DNA from: an uncultured Prevotella sp. | GTDB taxonomy: Bacteria > Bacteroidota > Bacteroidia > Bacteroidales > Bacteroidaceae | NCBI GenBank assembly: GCA_938028745.1 | Contig: CALIZL010000101.1 | Span: 1-55,581, forward strand | DNA length: 55,581 nt | Reading direction: 5' to 3' | Shown here: in pieces, positions 1 to 8,105 of the stretch | Layout: each line of letters begins with the position of its first letter | Numbering within the stretch: the stretch's first letter is position 1 | Program-made: the position numbers and the translations under genes | The notes under the pieces: model-generated | Database searches by the model: none | What the model was told of the DNA's origin: nothing | What the model saw: the letters and a program-made list of their open reading frames with translations, nothing else

Positions 1-13
1 TTGCATGGCATTT

Positions 14-52
14 CACTCCCCTCTCCCCTTGGAGAGGGGTTGGGGGTGAGGC
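14..52. repeat. Dispersed GC-rich hairpin repeat, copy 1
   Basis: Contains a perfect 9-bp stem (CCCCTCTCC at 18-26, GGAGAGGGG at 31-39, 4-base loop) followed by a GGGGGTGAGGC tail. The same unit recurs in opposite orientation at 6110-6146 and 11788-11827. It lies downstream of the GH89-GH3 gene, so it may also act as a transcript end, but there is no clear U-run. Similar CCTCACCCCC-type intergenic repeats are common in Bacteroidetes genomes (from memory). Confidence 0.75.
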
Positions 53-133
53 TGGTAGTGGGGGGGTGTAAGCTCGGTTGTGATTGGAGGTAAGCCCGGT
101 AGCGGTGCTGTTTCTTCTTCCTTGCCCATTTCC

Positions 134-3100
134 TTACGGCGTTACTGGCGTTAGTTCCACATCAAACAAGCCATTTTCTTTCACCACAAGCGTTTCGGTG
201 CGATAGCCGGCGAGGGCGAAATGGAGGGTGGAACCAATGCGGGCAGAGAGCGAATACTCGCCGCGGGCGTTGGTTTGCGCCGTCTTTCCATCGGCCGTTA
301 CCTTTACGCCAACTAGCGGAAAGACCTGAACGTTGCGCACTATGCCTGCAATGTGGATGGTTTTGCTTGTGGTGGGCGTGGCTTGCGGTGTGCGTTGGGG
401 GGTTGTTTTAAACGTTGTGGGAGCGCTGTTGGCAGACTTCTGTTGGGCGACAGACACCACGGTGAGCGTGTCGCGAAGGCGAATGTCGGCCGAGGAGGCA
501 CCAACAAGCAACTCGAATTGTCCTGGTTCTACCACGCGGCGCATGTTTCTATCGTGCAAAAACAATTCGGCAATGGGCAAACGAAGGGCGAAATGTTGTT
601 CTTTCTCTGGGCCAATGGCGGCCTTGTGGAACGCGTAAAGCTGCTTTACGGGTGTGGCAACCGAACTTTTAAGGTCGCGAACGTAGAGCTGTGCCACCTC
701 CATTGCCGCGCGCTTACCTGTGTTGCGCACCACGAAACGCACCTCCACGGTGTCGGTTTCTACGGCCGTGCGACTGGAAAGTTGCAGCGCGCGATAGGCG
801 AAAGCGGTGTAACTAAGGCCATGACCGAAGGCGTAGGCGGGGTAAGGGTCGGAAAAAACGTAGTCGCGACCAGGCTTTTCGGGCGTGCCTTTCTTGTTGT
901 AATAGCCCTTATCGGTGGGCAAGGCGTTGTAGTACACGGGCAGTTGACCCACGCTTTTGGGGAACGACACGGGCAAACGACCCGATGGCGAGAACTCGCC
1001 GAAGAGCATTCGGGCCAACGAAAGGCCTGCTTGTTCGCCGCCATACCATTGCACAACCAATGCACCAACACGATGTCGGAAATTCTCCATTACCAAAGGC
1101 CGACCCGTTACCAACACAACTACCAGCGGTTTGCCCAAAGCCACAAGGCTATCCACAAGTTGTTGTTGCGCGCCAGGGAGGGTAAGTTCGGACAAGTCGT
1201 AGCCTTCGCCACTGGTAGATGGTTGCGAGGCGCGTGCCAACAGCATGCTTTGCGTGCCCACAACCGCGATGGTGAGGTCGGCTTGGGCTGCCAAACGTAG
1301 GGCATGGGGGATGGAATCGGCCTTGGGCGAGTAGTAGTCGCAACCGCGTTCGTAGTCTACCTGTACGCCTTTGCCCTGCAAGTACTGGCGAATGCCAGCC
1401 AAAGGCGTGATGCCGTAGCGGTTGTCGGCCGTCCACGAATAGTCGCCAAACTGCACTTGATTGGCATTGGGACCCACCACGGCGATGCGTTTCAGCCTTT
1501 GGGCGTTAAGTGGCAGCAGGGCGTTGGGGTTTTCGAGCAACACCAAACTCTCGTCGGCCAACTGTCTAGCTGTGGCCACGGCCGCTGCGGTGTGTATGGC
1601 TTTGCGCCAGTTAAGGGTGTCGGGGCGGGCGTCTTCAAATAGTCCTGCGGCTAGCTTTGTGCGCAAAACGTTGGCCGCTGCGCTGTCTATCAGTGCGGCG
1701 TTGAGTTCGCCTTGGTCCACCAACTGCTTGGCCGTGCGATAATAATCGCTGCCCGCTTCGAGGTCTATGCCTGCCTCGATGGCCTGTTTAGCAGCCTCGC
1801 GTTCGGTTTCGGCCGTGTGATGGAAGTAGCGCAGCATGGGCACAGAGCCCCAATCGCTGTACACATAGCCGCGGAAATGCAGACTATCGCGGAGCAACTG
1901 GCGCATGAAGAAGGGCGAGGAGGTGATGGCCTCGTTGTCGTAAGCGCTGTAACAGTTCATCACCGAGCTGGGAAGGGTGTGCGAAATGACGTGGGCAAAG
2001 GGCCGAACGAAGACATCGAGCAGCTCGCGACGGCCGCCTTTAACGGATGCTAGGTTTAGTCCGCCCTGCGGAGTGCCGTGCGCCACAAAGTGTTTCAGCG
2101 TGGGAATGCACCCCGTTTGCTGAATGCCCGTGGCGTAGGCCAAGCCCATTTGTGCCACAAGCAGGCGATCTTCGCCGAAAGTTTCTTCCACACGGCCCCA
2201 CCTAAGCTCGCGTGCGAGGTCGAGATCGGGCGCAAGTACCTGCCTTGCACCTATGGCGCGCATCTCTTGGCCCACGTGTTGGGCCATGCGTTGGATAAGC
2301 GGGGGGTTGAAAGTAGCCCCTTGTGCAATGGCTTGGGGGAAGATGGTGCAGCCGTCTTGCACGGCTCCGTGTATGCCTTCGAGTACGGGAATGAGCGGAA
2401 TGCCCAGTTGGGTGCTGTCCATAGCGTGGCGTTGGATGGTGGAAACGGCCGCTAGATATTGCGCCGACGAGTAAGGGAAGGCCTCGAAACAACCGAAACT
2501 AAGTCCGCCAGTGTGGTTGGCGCGCAGCTTTTGCAGGTTAACGGCACCATTGTCGTTATAGTGTTTGGCGTGTATGTGGCGTGTTTGGGCCAGTTTTTCG
2601 TCGAGCGTCATCCGCGGTAGCAGGTCGTTTAGTCGCGTTTCTACGTCTAAACTGGCGTTAAGGTAGGGCGGAACGATGGTTTGCAACACGCGTTGGGCCA
2701 TCTGCACGGCATCACCTTGGGGCTTGGTGTTGATGGGTTGGGGCGTGTTGGCCCAGCGTTTTTCCATGTCGAAAAAGTCGATGGCAGGCGGATTGCCCGT
2801 GCCGATGGTGGCTTGCAAGCCGCGGAAAAAGGCTTGCCAACGCGGAAGATAATAGGTGGAGAGCATGCCTGCCCACTCTTTGTTGGCATAATCGTGCACC
2901 TTTGTGGCGGGGTCGTCGGGTCCCCAGTAGCTAATTAGGGTTTGCGCATTGAGCACGCACAGCTGGCGGTCGGCCGCGTTGGGGGCATATTGCGTGGCTT
3001 GTTGCAGCCAATTGCCTAGCAGGAAGTGGCGATTGGTTTGCAGCAGACTGTCTTGCAGCGCGATGAGGTGTTCAAAACGGCGTGTGGCCTGTTGCAGTTG

Positions 3101-4840
3101 TTCGGCGTTCTTCTGCTCGTAGGCTTGTACCACGTTGGCGTATGCCGTACGGGCGAAGTTGGCTAGCGATTGTCGGGCAAGGTCTACCAAGTCGTATTGG
3201 TATGTTTCGCTATTTCGTAGCGTTGGGGCTGCGGCAGCCTTTAAGAAGAGCCCCAAGGCGCGGTAGAGGTCGGCCGGTTGGTATTGCATTTGCTTGGGTC
3301 CCCATGTGGAAACGCTGGTAACGCGTAGCGATGGGCGGGCGCAAAACACCGACTCGAACGTTCCTTCGCCCTTAACGGCAAACTCGCCATAAACGGATTT
3401 GAGCATGATGCGCCATGCAGCGAGTAGGTCGGGATGAACTTCTCCGTAGCGATAGCCAAGGTATTGCACCAGCATACTATCAACATCGGGCGTCGCTGTG
3501 TGCCATGCGGTTTTTAAAGCCAAGTCGTACACCACGGGATTTGTGCCTATTCCCTCGGGCAAGATGCCTATTCCTTGCATCACGCTGTCGACAGTTAGGG
3601 ACAAGGCGCGGTGTGGTTCGGCCACCACAACGGGCAATTGTCCGCCCATGTCGGTCTTTCCGCCGAAGTGGTTAACGCTACCCCAAAGCCAAGGCGTGCC
3701 GCCAAACTCGTCCGAACTTTGCCACGAGGCGGCAATTTCGCCGCTGAGGTTAACCAAGAGGGTGTGTCGTTTGTCGAGGGCACGTAGCAATTGGGGCGAT
3801 GGATTTTTGTTCCAGCCCTGCAACACCCATTTGGCACGAGGAAAGAAACGTAGCATTTGGCGTTGAACTTGTGCGGCAACGCTGCCCACATCTACGCCCG
3901 TGGTTATGCCCCCTTCGTGAAAGAGGTCGCCACCAAGAAACTCGAAGTCGGCCCCTAAAAGCTTCGTTAGACTTTGATAATATGCCTCGGCCACCTTTTC
4001 GAACACGCCATCGCCATTGGGCAACAGTACGGCGGGCCGCTGAAAGCTGCCCCATTTGCCTTGTTCGATGATGCGTGCTTGCGGGAAACGCGCTTTAAAG
4101 AAGGTGGGAACGATGCCCGGAAACCCCTGCACCACGGGCTGTATGCCCAATTGACGCATGCGTTGCAGCATCTGTCGTTGCTGTTGTAGGCGCAGGGCGA
4201 TGAGGCTTTCGCTCATTGGTCCGCCCCATCCTTCGAGGTTTCCCATTAGCCACCACGCGGTGTAAGCGGGTCCGGGGATGAAGCGTTGAATGTCTTTCTG
4301 CCCAAAGCCAAGCGTTTTAAGCGTTTCGGTCCATACTGCCTCCATGCCCAAAGGGGCCAGCATGAGGTTAACGCCGTTAAGTGCCATCCAATCTAATTCC
4401 CACTCGAAGTCGGGCCAACGATAAAAGGCGTAGCTGTAATTATAGGTGCAGTAGTTAAGGGCGTATCGGTATTTAAAAGGTGTGGTTCGCCTAACGGTGC
4501 CTTGTATGGGCACTAGGAGGAAGTGGGTGGGCAGGTTGTTGCCGCATCGGGAGATGCTGATGTGGCAGTAGTGGTTGAGGTAATGGTTCAGCCCGACGGC
4601 CGCTGCCGAGGGCGAAGTGGCCTTTACCACGAGGCGTTTGCCTGGCGTTTGCAGTTCGAATGCCTCTTCGTTAGTGCCTGCGAGGGGCTGAAACACCACC
4701 TTGCCAACCATAAACGGAAAGCGGCGAGCCACCAGTTGGTGCACGCCGTCGTACGTGGCCGCCTCGCTGCGTGTGCTGAATGTGCAGGCTGCCAATATAA
4801 TAAGCAGGGAGTTTATGAGTTTTTGAGCTTTCGAGTTCAT
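134..4840 (-). CDS. GH89 alpha-N-acetylglucosaminidase fused to GH3 beta-glycosidase
   Basis: A secreted, 1568-residue, two-enzyme polypeptide. A signal peptide covers about residues 1-27. Residues 30-720 match the NAGLU/GH89 family: the YALNYCTYNYSYAFY and GNLEGWGGP blocks are present. By comparison with human NAGLU (E316, E446), the expected acid/base and nucleophile are E309 (in GGDLFHE) and E429 (in LPEGIG). Residues 735-1350 form a complete GH3 enzyme, with the LKHFVAHG block, nucleophile D996 in SDW, and acid/base candidate E1212 in GEGYDLSEL. A fibronectin-III-like GH3 tail covers about 1360-1460, then a Ser/Thr/Pro-rich linker and a carboxypeptidase-regulatory-like domain (about 1495-1565). 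GH89 releases terminal alpha-GlcNAc (mucin or heparan-type glycans); the GH3 block resembles beta-glucosidase/xylosidase enzymes rather than NagZ, so its substrate is open. It is the last gene of PUL A. A hairpin array lies about 100 bases upstream of the start. Much of the signal peptide is encoded by an imperfect GAGTTTATGAG-like repeat. Each half is full length, so this is not decay. Confidence 0.93.
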   Translation of the reverse strand: MNSKAQKLINSLLIILAACTFSTRSEAATYDGVHQLVARRFPFMVGKVVFQPLAGTNEEAFELQTPGKRLVVKATSPSAAAVGLNHYLNHYCHISISRCGNNLPTHFLLVPIQGTVRRTTPFKYRYALNYCTYNYSYAFYRWPDFEWELDWMALNGVNLMLAPLGMEAVWTETLKTLGFGQKDIQRFIPGPAYTAWWLMGNLEGWGGPMSESLIALRLQQQRQMLQRMRQLGIQPVVQGFPGIVPTFFKARFPQARIIEQGKWGSFQRPAVLLPNGDGVFEKVAEAYYQSLTKLLGADFEFLGGDLFHEGGITTGVDVGSVAAQVQRQMLRFFPRAKWVLQGWNKNPSPQLLRALDKRHTLLVNLSGEIAASWQSSDEFGGTPWLWGSVNHFGGKTDMGGQLPVVVAEPHRALSLTVDSVMQGIGILPEGIGTNPVVYDLALKTAWHTATPDVDSMLVQYLGYRYGEVHPDLLAAWRIMLKSVYGEFAVKGEGTFESVFCARPSLRVTSVSTWGPKQMQYQPADLYRALGLFLKAAAAPTLRNSETYQYDLVDLARQSLANFARTAYANVVQAYEQKNAEQLQQATRRFEHLIALQDSLLQTNRHFLLGNWLQQATQYAPNAADRQLCVLNAQTLISYWGPDDPATKVHDYANKEWAGMLSTYYLPRWQAFFRGLQATIGTGNPPAIDFFDMEKRWANTPQPINTKPQGDAVQMAQRVLQTIVPPYLNASLDVETRLNDLLPRMTLDEKLAQTRHIHAKHYNDNGAVNLQKLRANHTGGLSFGCFEAFPYSSAQYLAAVSTIQRHAMDSTQLGIPLIPVLEGIHGAVQDGCTIFPQAIAQGATFNPPLIQRMAQHVGQEMRAIGARQVLAPDLDLARELRWGRVEETFGEDRLLVAQMGLAYATGIQQTGCIPTLKHFVAHGTPQGGLNLASVKGGRRELLDVFVRPFAHVISHTLPSSVMNCYSAYDNEAITSSPFFMRQLLRDSLHFRGYVYSDWGSVPMLRYFHHTAETEREAAKQAIEAGIDLEAGSDYYRTAKQLVDQGELNAALIDSAAANVLRTKLAAGLFEDARPDTLNWRKAIHTAAAVATARQLADESLVLLENPNALLPLNAQRLKRIAVVGPNANQVQFGDYSWTADNRYGITPLAGIRQYLQGKGVQVDYERGCDYYSPKADSIPHALRLAAQADLTIAVVGTQSMLLARASQPSTSGEGYDLSELTLPGAQQQLVDSLVALGKPLVVVLVTGRPLVMENFRHRVGALVVQWYGGEQAGLSLARMLFGEFSPSGRLPVSFPKSVGQLPVYYNALPTDKGYYNKKGTPEKPGRDYVFSDPYPAYAFGHGLSYTAFAYRALQLSSRTAVETDTVEVRFVVRNTGKRAAMEVAQLYVRDLKSSVATPVKQLYAFHKAAIGPEKEQHFALRLPIAELFLHDRNMRRVVEPGQFELLVGASSADIRLRDTLTVVSVAQQKSANSAPTTFKTTPQRTPQATPTTSKTIHIAGIVRNVQVFPLVGVKVTADGKTAQTNARGEYSLSARIGSTLHFALAGYRTETLVVKENGLFDVELTPVTP

Positions 4841-4940
4841 GAGCGTTTGAACTTATAAGTTATTGAGTTGGGGCTGCGGTAAAAAAGAGATTGGTTCTGA
4901 TTTCGTGTGCCAATAACTTCCTTTTTCCGTTAGATGATGC

Positions 4941-5047
4941 AGTACAAAGGCCTTTGTACTGCGGCTACAAGGCTCTTGTACTGCTACTACAAGGCGTTTG
5001 TAGTGGGGCTACAAGGCTCTTGTAGTGCGACTACAAGCTGCTTGTAG
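4941..5047. repeat. Five-unit TACAA-TTGTA hairpin array, copy 1
   Basis: Five short inverted repeats, each TACAA, 5-6 variable bases, TTGTA, begin at 4943, 4966, 4988, 5010 and 5032. The spacing is 23, 22, 22, 22. The first is a perfect 20-base palindrome (4941-4960). Linkers are 6 bases, mostly GTG or CTG followed by S-rich sequence. It sits between the lipoprotein stop (5192) and the GH89-GH3 start (4840), both minus strand. Arrays with the same count and spacing occur at 37206-37312 and 45650-45756. The role is unknown: RNA hairpins in the intercistronic mRNA, or tandem operators for a dimeric regulator, are the simplest ideas. The remainder of 4841-5191 holds nothing else recognisable. 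Confidence 0.9.
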
Positions 5048-5191
5048 CCGAAAATGACAATGGCAAATGCCACATCGTTTAGAAGTGATTGATTTCAAAT
5101 CCGTGTTTATTTTAACGTTATTGGCCAGCTCAAAAACTTATAAGTTCAGAAACAGAGCGGCTTAAAGGCCGATAAACTCTTACCGCACAAA

Positions 5192-6088
5192 CTAGAAACG
5201 AACATCCACAAAAACGGGGAAATGGTCGCTTATCGTTCCCGTTTCGGTTACTTTCCCATTTATTTCGAGCTGCTTTACCACGGCCGTTTGAACCACTTTC
5301 ACCGCGCCCTTGTGTGCCTTGTCAACGAGAATATAGTCGATGGTTTCGTTGGGTTGGTCGACAGAAGTGCCAGTTTGTGGGGTGATGATGTCGAAAGCCT
5401 TGGTTATGATGGGGAAAGCAGTTAGTTCGGGTTTCCACGAAGGCGAGTCGTTAAGGTCGCCAGCGAAGAAAACGGGCTGCGTGGCGAGCGTGGTTAGCTC
5501 GTGGTTTACGATTTCGGCACTGGTTTTTCGGGCCGTTGCGTCTAGGTCGAGATGGGTGCCTAACAGCGTAAACCGCGGGAAAGTGAGCACCATCAGCGCG
5601 CGAGTTTCTTTGCCGGGCAACGCTATTTTCTTGATGGATGTGGGCTGCATGGCGCGTTTGTACAACACGCCCGGCCCTATTTTGCCCTCCGAATAAGGGG
5701 CGGCCGAGGCGAAAAAGAGGTCGTAGTCTAGGCCTGTGGCGCGGCGAATGTCGTCGAGCAGGTAGCGTTTGGCGCGTTCGGTTGTGCCGCTGTCCAGCTC
5801 TTGAATCACCACCACGTCGGGGTTCACTGCCTTTATCACCTTGGCGAAGTCGGCGGTATGCTCGTCAGAGAATGTTTTGTTGCTGGTGTTACTTTTGCAA
5901 TAGAAGCAGTTGTAGGTCATAATGCGCACGTTGCCTTCTGCCTTGGCGTACTTATAATCTTCGTTTTTCGGCTTTGGCTGGTAGTCGGGGATGTGTCCCG
6001 GCGTGTCTTTTCCGCCACAACCCATGATGGGAAGCGAGGTGATAAAGAGTGAAGCGGCGGTAATGAGGGTGGAAAAAATGGGTTTCAT
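5192..6088 (-). CDS. Endonuclease/exonuclease/phosphatase-fold lipoprotein
   Basis: A 298-residue protein of the EEP (DNase I/sphingomyelinase-like) superfamily. The start is the ATG at 6088; an in-frame TTG two codons earlier is less likely. A lipobox (LPIMGC, Cys24) indicates an exported lipoprotein. Family motifs are in order: TYN (N60), QE (E97), GTHLDLD (H179), AGDLND (D211, N213), the DYIL Asp (D251) and terminal SDHFPV (D288, H289). All metal and catalytic residues expected for a Mg2+-dependent phosphodiesterase or phosphatase are present. It lies between SusD and the GH89-GH3 gene in PUL A, so the substrate is more likely a phosphorylated glycan or phospholipid headgroup than nucleic acid; that is inference. 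Nuclease or sphingomyelinase-like activity cannot be ruled out. Confidence 0.85.
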   Translation of the reverse strand: MKPIFSTLITAASLFITSLPIMGCGGKDTPGHIPDYQPKPKNEDYKYAKAEGNVRIMTYNCFYCKSNTSNKTFSDEHTADFAKVIKAVNPDVVVIQELDSGTTERAKRYLLDDIRRATGLDYDLFFASAAPYSEGKIGPGVLYKRAMQPTSIKKIALPGKETRALMVLTFPRFTLLGTHLDLDATARKTSAEIVNHELTTLATQPVFFAGDLNDSPSWKPELTAFPIITKAFDIITPQTGTSVDQPNETIDYILVDKAHKGAVKVVQTAVVKQLEINGKVTETGTISDHFPVFVDVRF

Positions 6089-6109
6089 AAGCAATGAATG
6101 TATTTTAAA

Positions 6110-6146
6110 GCCTCACCCCCAGCCCCCTCTCCAAAGGGGAGAGGAG
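6110..6146. repeat. Dispersed GC-rich hairpin repeat, copy 2
   Basis: Starts GCCTCACCCCC and contains CCCTCTCC/GGGGAGAG arms. It matches the element at 11788-11827 in the same orientation and 14-52 in the opposite one. It lies immediately upstream of the EEP lipoprotein start, in the SusD-lipoprotein gap. Confidence 0.75.
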
Positions 6147-6308
6147 AAAGGGTGAAAAGGTGAAAGAGTGAAAAGGTGAAAAGGTGAAAAAATGGCTAAC
6201 GCCCACCAACTTTTCAATCCGTTAATTTATCAGCTCGTTAACTTATCAGCTCGTTAACTTATCAGCTCGTTAACTTATCAGCCCGTCAACTTATCAACTT
6301 GTCAACTG
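6147..6308. repeat. GTGAAAAG array followed by 17-bp tandem repeat
   Basis: Bases 6150-6192 are imperfect copies of an 8-base GTGAAAAG unit. Bases 6225-6308 are about five copies of a 17-base unit close to ACTTATCAGCTCGTTAA, degenerating toward the SusD stop. Non-coding. GTGAAAAG arrays recur in this window near 26785-26885, 28020-28140, 52425-52590 and 55526-55581. Confidence 0.8.
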
Positions 6309-6310
6309 AA

Positions 6311-8086
6311 TTACCATCCTGGGTTTTGTTTAAGTGCACCACCATATAGGGTGATTTGGCTTTGCGGGATGGGATAGAGATAGTCGCGGTCTTCGTTCCA
6401 AGTGCGAGTTTTGTTTTTTATGTCGTGTACGATGACGTTACCTCCGCTCATTCCGTTTTCAAGGAAAATGTTCTCACCCAATTTAAGAAATACCGTAATG
6501 TCTTTTAATTCGGGGTAGTCCTCCTTTGAGGGAATCTTTTCGCTGGAGTAGATGCAAATGTCTAAGGCATCGTTTACAGCATTCCCATTCATGTCGTAAA
6601 CGGTGAACTGCTTGTTTGTATCAATGGAGCCGAAGTACATTCCTTTGAATTGCTTTTCAAAAGCCTTTCCCGCTTTCCAGCGTATCAGGTCGTAATAACG
6701 GAAACCCTCGCAGAACAATTCGATGGTTCGTTCGCGCCTTATTTCGAGTATTACGCCTTTGTTTGCACCCGTAACATTGGGATAACCCGTTTCTTCATTC
6801 GAGAGATAGGGGTCGGGGGTGGCGTTAGCAGCAGCCATGTCTATGCCCGGCATGCCCACTCTTTGGCGAATTTTAAGTATGGACGCATCGAGGTCGGCTT
6901 GCGTAAGTGTTCCTAATTCGGCCTTTGCCTCGGCGTAATTGAGGTAAACTTCGGCCGCGCGGAAAAGCGAAATGTCGTTTTGCGACTTATGCCAGCCGTC
7001 GTCGGCAGGGGTAGTCACTCCTTTTATAATCTGATAACCCGTGGTAGCCGATGAGAAACTAGGCGATAGGGCATCTGTTCCACCGATGCGTTTGTAGCCA
7101 GGTGTAACGATGGTTTGTGCCAATCGTGGGTCTCTTCCTTGCATCTCGTCATAGAAACCCATTGTTTGGTAATCGGTTTGGTCGGTAAAACGCGTGCCGT
7201 CGCTCATCAGGTAGCTGTCTACCAACTTCTTGTTCATTCCAGGTTTCGACCCATCGCTGATAAAAAAGCGGTTCAAGTCGTGCACGATGTTCAAGCCTAT
7301 GTTGAAGTTAAGTGCCATTATCACCTCGCTGTTGATGGCATTTTTTGAGGCGAAGAGACTCATGTATGGCGTGTTACCCTCTTTATAAATGGTGTAAGGG
7401 GCATTGTCTATAAAGTCTTTGGCAGCGTCGGCAGCCTGTTGCAGAAATTGCTCGTACCCATTTATGCTGTGATATTTGCGGAATGTGCCTTCGAAAAGGG
7501 CTATTCTCGACTTTAAGGCAAGTGCCGTCCACTTGGTTACTTTGTAAGTGTTCTTAGCTGTGGGCAAGTGTTGTACGGCATAGTCGATGTCTGCCATCAT
7601 ATTTGCGAGCAGCGTATTGCGATCGGTTCGTCCTTGGTAAAGTTTGTCGTCGGTAGACGTTAGCGGCACGTCGAACCAAGGCACTTCTCCAAATCTCTTT
7701 ACTTTTTCAAAGTAGAAGTAGGCGCGGAAGAAACGCGCCACCCCATCGTACTCGGCTCGTACGTTTGCGTCCTGGCATCGTGCCGAGTAGATAAGGAATG
7801 TGTTAATGTCTGAAAGCATTTTCCAACTCCATCCGCCACCTGATGCAGGCACGGTTCGGATACCCAAAACCTCGTTCGTTAGTGTAGTGGGTATAACCAC
7901 GTCGGCCGACTCGCCATAGATGTCGCTGCCCTCTGGGAGCAACGCATAGAAGCCATTAGTTGCCGTTTCCAGTTCTTCTTTGTTGTTAAAAGAGTTTTCT
8001 GGCGCAATCACATCTAAGGGAAATCTGTCCAAGTTGCAACTGATAAGAAGTGGCAGAACTAGGAATATGTAAGTTATCTTTTTCAT
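6311..8086 (-). CDS. SusD/RagB-family outer-membrane glycan-binding lipoprotein (PUL A)
   Basis: A 591-residue surface lipoprotein that captures glycans for the partner SusC transporter. The start is the ATG at 8086, giving MKKITYIFLVLPLLISC with the lipobox Cys at residue 17; an upstream in-frame extension to 8134 would bury the signal and is rejected. Family signs are the NSFNNKEELETATNGFYALLP-type N-terminal helix, the FFRAYFYF TPR-like segment, AEVYLNYAEAKAELG, and the C-terminal ERTIELFCEGFRYYDLIRW block, ending in PIPQSQITLYGG...QNPGW as SusD proteins do. It starts 19 bases after the SusC stop, so the two are cotranscribed. Confidence 0.96.
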   Translation of the reverse strand: MKKITYIFLVLPLLISCNLDRFPLDVIAPENSFNNKEELETATNGFYALLPEGSDIYGESADVVIPTTLTNEVLGIRTVPASGGGWSWKMLSDINTFLIYSARCQDANVRAEYDGVARFFRAYFYFEKVKRFGEVPWFDVPLTSTDDKLYQGRTDRNTLLANMMADIDYAVQHLPTAKNTYKVTKWTALALKSRIALFEGTFRKYHSINGYEQFLQQAADAAKDFIDNAPYTIYKEGNTPYMSLFASKNAINSEVIMALNFNIGLNIVHDLNRFFISDGSKPGMNKKLVDSYLMSDGTRFTDQTDYQTMGFYDEMQGRDPRLAQTIVTPGYKRIGGTDALSPSFSSATTGYQIIKGVTTPADDGWHKSQNDISLFRAAEVYLNYAEAKAELGTLTQADLDASILKIRQRVGMPGIDMAAANATPDPYLSNEETGYPNVTGANKGVILEIRRERTIELFCEGFRYYDLIRWKAGKAFEKQFKGMYFGSIDTNKQFTVYDMNGNAVNDALDICIYSSEKIPSKEDYPELKDITVFLKLGENIFLENGMSGGNVIVHDIKNKTRTWNEDRDYLYPIPQSQITLYGGALKQNPGW

Positions 8087-8105
8087 AACGCTTGCTGTTT
8101 TTATG

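Noticed and set aside
353..1300. 315-codon plus-strand reading frame opposite the GH89-GH3 gene
   Set aside because: It is the antisense shadow of well-supported coding sequence; no family motif or signal.
4941..5047. Hairpin array considered as a CRISPR array
   Set aside because: Units are 15-16 bases with 6-7 base linkers, far too short for repeats and spacers.
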